In this document: piece by piece, positions 59,226-64,000 of the stretch
Layout: every line of letters begins with the position of its first letter
Position numbering within the stretch: position 1 is the stretch's first letter
The notes under the pieces: model-generated
Database searches by the model: none
Seen by the model: the letters and a program-made list of their open reading frames with translations, nothing else
Told to the model about the DNA's origin: nothing
Position numbers and translations under genes: made by a program
Assembly (NCBI GenBank): GCA_933228895.1
Contig: OW121853.1
Location: forward strand, 122,036,133 to 122,100,132
Length of the DNA stretch: 64,000 bases
Reading direction: 5' to 3'
From: Platycnemis pennipes
Lineage: Eukaryota; Arthropoda; Insecta; Odonata; Platycnemididae

Positions 59226-61307
59226 ACTCACTATTAGCTATACATAACATATAGGAAGCCTTAGTTAGCATTACTTCTATTCACTATTCTCTCCCTGACT
59301 CTCTATGTCGGAACACCATGAATCTCTACTTCTACTCTATCAGATGGCAATAAAACGGTTGTTCCCAAAATTACTTGCGGCTGAGCTTAAAGCAACAGAG
59401 TGCGTCCACCGGGTTGCGGATGGTGGTTCGACCTCTAGATATAGAGGGTTAGCTGCGAGATAAGCGAGTTTACTCGTCGAATAAGCAGTCGTGGACAAAA
59501 AGCGACGGCATTCCGAGGGGGTATTGGTCTATCCCTGGTTAAGGTAGACCACTAAATAATACAGAACCTGGGAAGATGCCGTGACTTTGCGAAGGGAGGC
59601 CGCCAACAATTACGCTCCCTAATACCCGGAGGAGAGGGCAGCAGCTCTTCTTCACATGAGTGCAGGTGGAATCCGCAGTGGTCGGTACAGCTACACTCAT
59701 TTCACTACAGGCGTGGTAACAATTACTCTAAAGGCCGTAGTACTGCGATGTGGAAGGCAAGGGGAAACCACCACATGATTATCCCGAGGAGTCGCAGCTA
59801 CTCCACTCTTTCCTTTAATATCAAGACGTGATGGCACCCTCTCGAGTAAAATATTCCGGAGGTAAAATAGCCCCCATTCGGATCTCCGGGCGGGGACTAC
59901 CCGAAAGAGTACATCAGTCAAGTGTGATACTCATTTTAGGGTAGGAACGTGGAAGATCACTGCGGAGCTGCGGAAGACTGGAGAACCTGAAGGTGGAAAT
60001 GCGGAGAATGGACCTCGATGTATTAGGAATCAGTGAAATGAGATGGCCCGAAGAAGGAAACTTGTGGTGCCAGTTTACATGCCTACGTCGTACAGAAGAC
60101 GATGAAGTGGAAGACGTCTACGAAGATATCACAGAAGTAATAAAACAGGTAAGAGGAGGAAAAAACCTAATTATTTTATTGGAACGCTGACTATGGCGAA
60201 GGTCAAGATGGAAGAATAACTGGAAAATATAGATTGGGAAACCGAAACGAAGGAGGAGAAAGACTGCCGGAGTTCTGACACAACATAAGTTAGAGGTTCC
60301 TGACACATTGTTCAAAAATCACAACCGAAGAAGATACACGTGGAAAATGCCAGGAGACAGAGGAAGATTTCAAATAGACTACATTTTAGTGAAGCAGAGG
60401 TTCAGGAATCAGGTGAAGGACTGCAAAAGCTACCCGGATGAAGACATCGACTGCGACCATAATTTAGAGATGATGAAATGCCATATAAAATACAAGTAAT
60501 TGAAGAAAACATAAAGAAAATTTGGCAAGTAGAAAAACTGAAGAAGACTCCACATCAGCTGGCATATCATAAAGTAGTAGGAAACAACATAGGAGAGGAC
60601 CTGACTGAGAAACCAGTAGAGGAGCGTTGAAAAAGCTTTAAATGTGGACTACACATACACAGGAAGCCGCAAGAGAAGTTCTTGAAAGAATAAAAGTTGT
60701 TAAGGAGAAGCCATGGATCACAGAACAAGTTTAAGGGCTGACTGAAGAAAGAAGAAAGAACAAGAATGCGAAAACTAATGAGGGGCAGCTTTGCCGCAAA
60801 AGAATAAGGACCGAAGTAAGTCGAAAAGCCAGGAAAGCTAGAGAAATGTGGATGAAGAATCTATGCGAAGATGTACAAAACAACTTTGCACTTGGAAAGA
60901 TGGAAGCTGCCTACAGGATAGTGAGGAACCACTTCAAGGAACGGAGCGCAAAATGCAATGCCATAAGAGACAAGAATGGAGAACTTTTGATTGAAAATGA
61001 AGACAAAGTGAAGAGATGAAAAGAGTATCTAGAAGAGTTATACAACGGGAACAATCTAAGCACAACAGTTATTGAAGAGGAAAGCGAACTCCAAAAGGAT
61101 GATATGGGGGCACCAATATTAGAGATCGGAATCCGACGCTGCAGTAAGGGACCTTCGGATGAATAAGGCTTCTGGTATTGATGAAGTTCCTGCAGAACTA
61201 ATTAAAAATGCAGGAGAGAAGACCTAACTCATCCATACAAAACCATCTGCGACATGCACTCAACAGGAGAAATACCAAGGGCCTTCTAGAAAAACATCAT
61301 CATTCCT

Positions 61308-61380
61308 GTAGGATCTTGTTTTTTTAGCCGGCCTTAGCCGTTTCCCTGACCCGGTGGAGAACCCGTGAAGACTTCACCAG
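61308..61380 (-). mobile_element. 73-bp SINE-like insertion with 13-bp duplication
   Basis: CATCATCATTCCT occurs at 61295-61307 and 61381-61393. The insert read on the minus strand is GGGTTCTCCACCGGGTCAGG, GGCTAAGGCCGGC and then an A-run, i.e. a poly(A)-tailed, 5'-truncated retroposed fragment. Confidence 0.82.
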
Positions 61381-62330
61381 CATCATCATTCCTATTCTCA
61401 AGGAGAGAGCGGAAAAATGCGAAAATTTTAGGACTATAAGCATGACGACACATGCATCGAAGACATTGACAAGGATCATCTACAGAAAAATAGAACCAAA
61501 AGCAGAGGAGTTCCTGGATGACGATCAATTTGGATTCAGGAAAAGTAAGGGTACCAGCGAAGCAATATTGGCCCTTAGGCTGCTAATAGAGAAGAGAATG
61601 TAGAGGAACAACCCGACCTTCATTGCATTTGTGGGTATAGAGAAGGCTTTTGACAACGTAGATTGGAATTTAATGCTTGGAATTCTGAAAGGAATTGTAG
61701 TGTCGTACAATGTAGTACAATGTGTGTACAATGACTGAAGAATTATCCACAGTTTTCATAATATCCAAGTTGCTGTGATAAAATCCGGACTCAGCTGTGA
61801 AGAAGCAAGAATAAGGAAAGAAGTGAGACAAGGCTGTGCACTGTCTCCAGTAATTTTTAATGTTTACATCGACAGAGCCACCAATGAAATCAAGGAGAAG
61901 TGTTCTGGAGTGAATATACACGGAGAAACAGAACGCTACGATTCGCTGGTGACATAGCTCTTATAGCAGAGGCAGAGAAGGATCTGAATAAGATGCTAAC
62001 AACCATGGAAAGGACAATGGCCATGCATCGGCTGAAGATAAATAAGAAGAACACTAAGATATTGGTGTGCAGCAAGAGAGAAGAGTCCAAAACCAACGTT
62101 ATACTAGGAAAACAGAAACTGGAAGAGGTGAAAGAGTTTTGTTACCTGGGAAGCCGAGTAACCAACGATGGACGAAGCAAGAAAGAAATAGTGACTAGAA
62201 TAGTCCAGGCAAAGAGGGCATTCTATCAAAAGAAGAATCTACTTACAGCTGGAAATACAAGCTTGAAGGCAAGGAAGCAATTCATCAGAACGTATATCTG
62301 GAGCATATTTCTTTACGGCAGTGAAGCAAG

Positions 62331-62510
62331 GACGATGACAGCAGCGGAGAAGAAAAGGGAAGAAGCATTCGAAAAATGTTGCTACCGAAGAATGCTGAAG
62401 ATAAAATGGATCGACCGACTGACGATGATAACAGCGGAGAAGAAGGAGTGGAAGCATTTAAAATGTGGTGCTACCGAAGAATGATGAAGATTTTTATCAT
62501 GGATCGAACG
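62331..62510 (+). repeat. Internal duplication in the RTE C-terminal region
   Basis: ACGATGACAGCAGCGGAGAA to ATCGACCG (62331-62417) is repeated, more diverged, at 62422-62510. The protein shows TMTAAEKKREEAFEK followed by MITAEKKEWKHLK. Confidence 0.85.
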
Positions 62511-62803
62511 AGTTACAAATGAATAAGTCTTAAGAAGAGTGAGATAAAATAGAAGTCAGATGAAAACTATTAAAAGAAAACGGAACAATTTAATCGGCCA
62601 TTTCTTAAGACACGACGGCCTGATGTAGACAATCGTCAAGGGAAAAGTGAACAGGAAGACTGGAAAATGAAGGCCTTGCGTGAGATATATAGAACAGGTT
62701 GTGCAGGTTGTGAAGGTTGTAAAAGAGATGAATTACGTTAATATGAATAGGTTGGCCGATAGAAGAATGGAGTGGAGGGCTGCGTCGAACCAACCCTACG
62801 ATT

Positions 62804-63210
62804 ATGTAGGATATTTCAAGCCTGCCGCGTGAACGGCGGTCAATTTAATATTAATTGCCATGCGAAAAAATTCACCTGGACCGGGAATGGAACCACGGAC
62901 CTTAGGCTTTCCGTGCCACTGCGCAGACCACTACGCTACCCAGGATCCCTAATTCGCATGACAATTTTACCGAGGTTCAGGTATTAGATGTACTCTAGTA
63001 CCTGAACCTCGGTAAAATTGCCTAGATGTACTCCATTACCTGAACCTCAGTAAAATTGCCTAGATGTTCTCTAGTACCTGAACCTCGGTAAAATTGCCAT
63101 GCGAATTAGGGATCCTGGGTAGCTTAGTGGTCTGCGCAGTGGCCTGAAAAGCCAAAGGTCCGTGGTTCAATTCCCGGTCCAGGTGAATTTTTTCGCATGG
63201 CAATTGATAT
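62804..63210. mobile_element. Foldback element with tRNA-like arms, nested in RTE
   Basis: CAACCCTACGATT (62791-62803) and CAACCCTAGGATT (63211-63223) are a 13-bp duplication with one mismatch. Arms at 62854-62985 and 63076-63204 are about 130-bp inverted repeats. On the plus strand the right arm contains GGGTAGCTTAGTGGTCTGCG (A box) and CGTGGTTCAATTCCCGG (B box), a tRNA-like promoter arrangement; the left arm holds the same in reverse. The centre is a 38-bp tandem repeat (TACCTGAACCTCGGTAAAAT unit) of nearly three copies. Confidence 0.9.
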
Positions 63211-63246
63211 CAACCCTAGGATTGTTGACCGATGATGATGATGATG

Positions 63247-64000
63247 GGCAAGAAGGTGAAAGTGACCTTCGGGAAGCAATGGATATTGATCACTGTAGGC
63301 GTCGCTGGGAAGAGAGCAGTGGATGTCAGAACCGTCGAACCCCTGAAAGGGCACGGAGGCCTTCCTTCTCGGGGGGGATATGACCCCCGCCGCACCCAGG
63401 CGTCCTCGAAACCACTAAGCGCCGGGTTCTCTTCGCCCGAGGGGCAGCACACAAGCCACACCGCATAAATAACCTTCTTCGTAGCATAATGTCACGGGGT
63501 CATAGGTTGCCCAAAGCAGCGACCGGGCTTAGGAGAGTTTTCCCTGCGACCCAGTGACATTAGGTCGTCCGCAATTTCAAGAGGGCAGCAACAGCCATGT
63601 AATTTCACTGCCCTTTCCCCCACAGAACCAAACGACCGCACCGAGGGGGGACGAGTATCCGAGCACACATCCCCCTCTTCTTGCATTTCCCGACCGTCAA
63701 TCTTGCTGATTCCAACCAATTTCAATGCTGATACCACCTTTGCCATCTTTTTTTTTATTGGGTTGCTCTTCTTATTGGGTTGCCATGTTCTCATTGAATA
63801 TTGACTATTTTCTGGCACAGTTCATTCAACTAGGGATGGATCTAAGAAGTTCTAAGATGAACTTGACCAATTACTTGAATTAGAAAATTGAGGAGATTCG
63901 TCATCTTCATTTTTCTTTAATTTCTCCTTCCATCACACTCAGTGTCCAACCCTAATGTTGGATTTTGACAGGTGAGGGTACCCCGTACTAAGCAATTGGC
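63247..64000. other. No gene recognised
   Basis: Begins with the end of the GAT tail of the RTE. Overlapping ORFs on both strands at 63124-63468 and 63492-63818 show no domain. A poly-T at 63749-63758 is the only simple repeat. Confidence 0.45.

Larger units (their letters stand above)
59375..63246 (+). pseudogene. RTE-type LINE 8: near full-length, inactive, with two nested insertions
   Basis: The 5' leader (about 59375-59930) includes GGATCTCCGGGCGGGGACTA. The endonuclease domain begins near 59940 (GTWKI, then MRRMDLDVLGISEMRWPEE), with VSRKARKAREMW and FGFRKSKGTSEAILALRLL later. RT motif A reads FVGIEKAFDNVDW, with Gly where the family has Asp; motif B reads VRQGCALSPVIFNVYIDRA; motif C reads LRFAGDIALIAE, FAGD instead of FADD. 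The longest open piece is 61900-62484 (194 codons). Frame is broken many times. A 73-bp insertion lies at 61308-61380 and a 407-bp one at 62804-63210. The 3' end is CCTAGGATTGTTGACCGATG with a GAT tail. About 3.4 kb without the insertions, a usual RTE length. Confidence 0.9.

Noticed and set aside
62804..63210. Pair of divergent functional tRNA genes
   Set aside because: The mirrored tRNA-like heads have degenerate stems and lie within a transposed palindrome with a target-site duplication.

Overview
This window looks like repeat-dense, gene-poor arthropod nuclear DNA, most likely from an insect or a relative; the species cannot be fixed from sequence alone. The evidence is the absence of long open reading frames (the longest recognisable one, 194 codons, is a retrotransposon fragment), AT-rich unique sequence broken by short GC-rich islands, and many 5'-truncated non-LTR retrotransposons, mariner, hAT-like and TTAA-type DNA transposons, Penelope-like elements and tRNA-derived SINEs. 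I found no convincing conserved host exon. The only non-transposon coding candidate is a small secreted-peptide ORF at 3381-3665, inside a locally duplicated unit.

Layout. 2.0-4.4 kb: truncated LINE (called LINE-A here), the duplicated peptide-ORF unit and an RTE-type LINE fragment. 8.0-9.1 kb: a Jockey/CR1-group LINE fragment (LINE-B). 9.87-10.81 kb: a hAT-like non-autonomous element whose interior has become a 31-bp plus 16-bp minisatellite. 12.1-15.8 kb: an inverted-repeat MITE, a 57-bp triplication, three LINE-A pieces and an RTE piece. 18.3 kb: RTE fragment. 20.3-23.7 kb: a TTAA-flanked element, a hAT-like element with a perfect 8-bp duplication, an 11-bp minisatellite bracketed by inverted repeats, and MITE-1. 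27.9-28.9 kb: a tRNA-derived SINE split by a second TTAA-type element. 30.2-31.5 kb: a palindromic-ended mariner with a duplicated left end. 32.9 and 41.6 kb: long hairpins sharing a GAAACCGGTAG module. 35.3-44.3 kb: LINE-A and RTE pieces, including a 5'-inverted RTE. 46.5-47.2 kb: the GIY-YIG end of a Penelope-like element. 49.9 kb: second MITE-1 copy. 54.5-63.2 kb: a nested cluster of LINE-C, LINE-A, a second Penelope-like element split by mariner and LINE-A, and a nearly full-length but dead RTE that itself carries a 73-bp SINE fragment and a 407-bp foldback insertion.

How the parts relate. Nothing here forms a functional operon or pathway; the layout is an insertion history. At least ten LINE-A and eight RTE pieces are present, all 5'-truncated or mutated in reverse-transcriptase catalytic motifs where visible. 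Several insertions carry clear target-site duplications, so relative ages can be read: RTE before foldback, SINE before TTAA element, Penelope-like element before LINE-A. The most interesting themes are minisatellites growing inside non-autonomous DNA transposons, a GAAACCGGTAG structural module shared by the Penelope-like ends and two long hairpins, a tRNA-like sequence built into a foldback element, and a conserved hairpin at the LINE-A 3' end.
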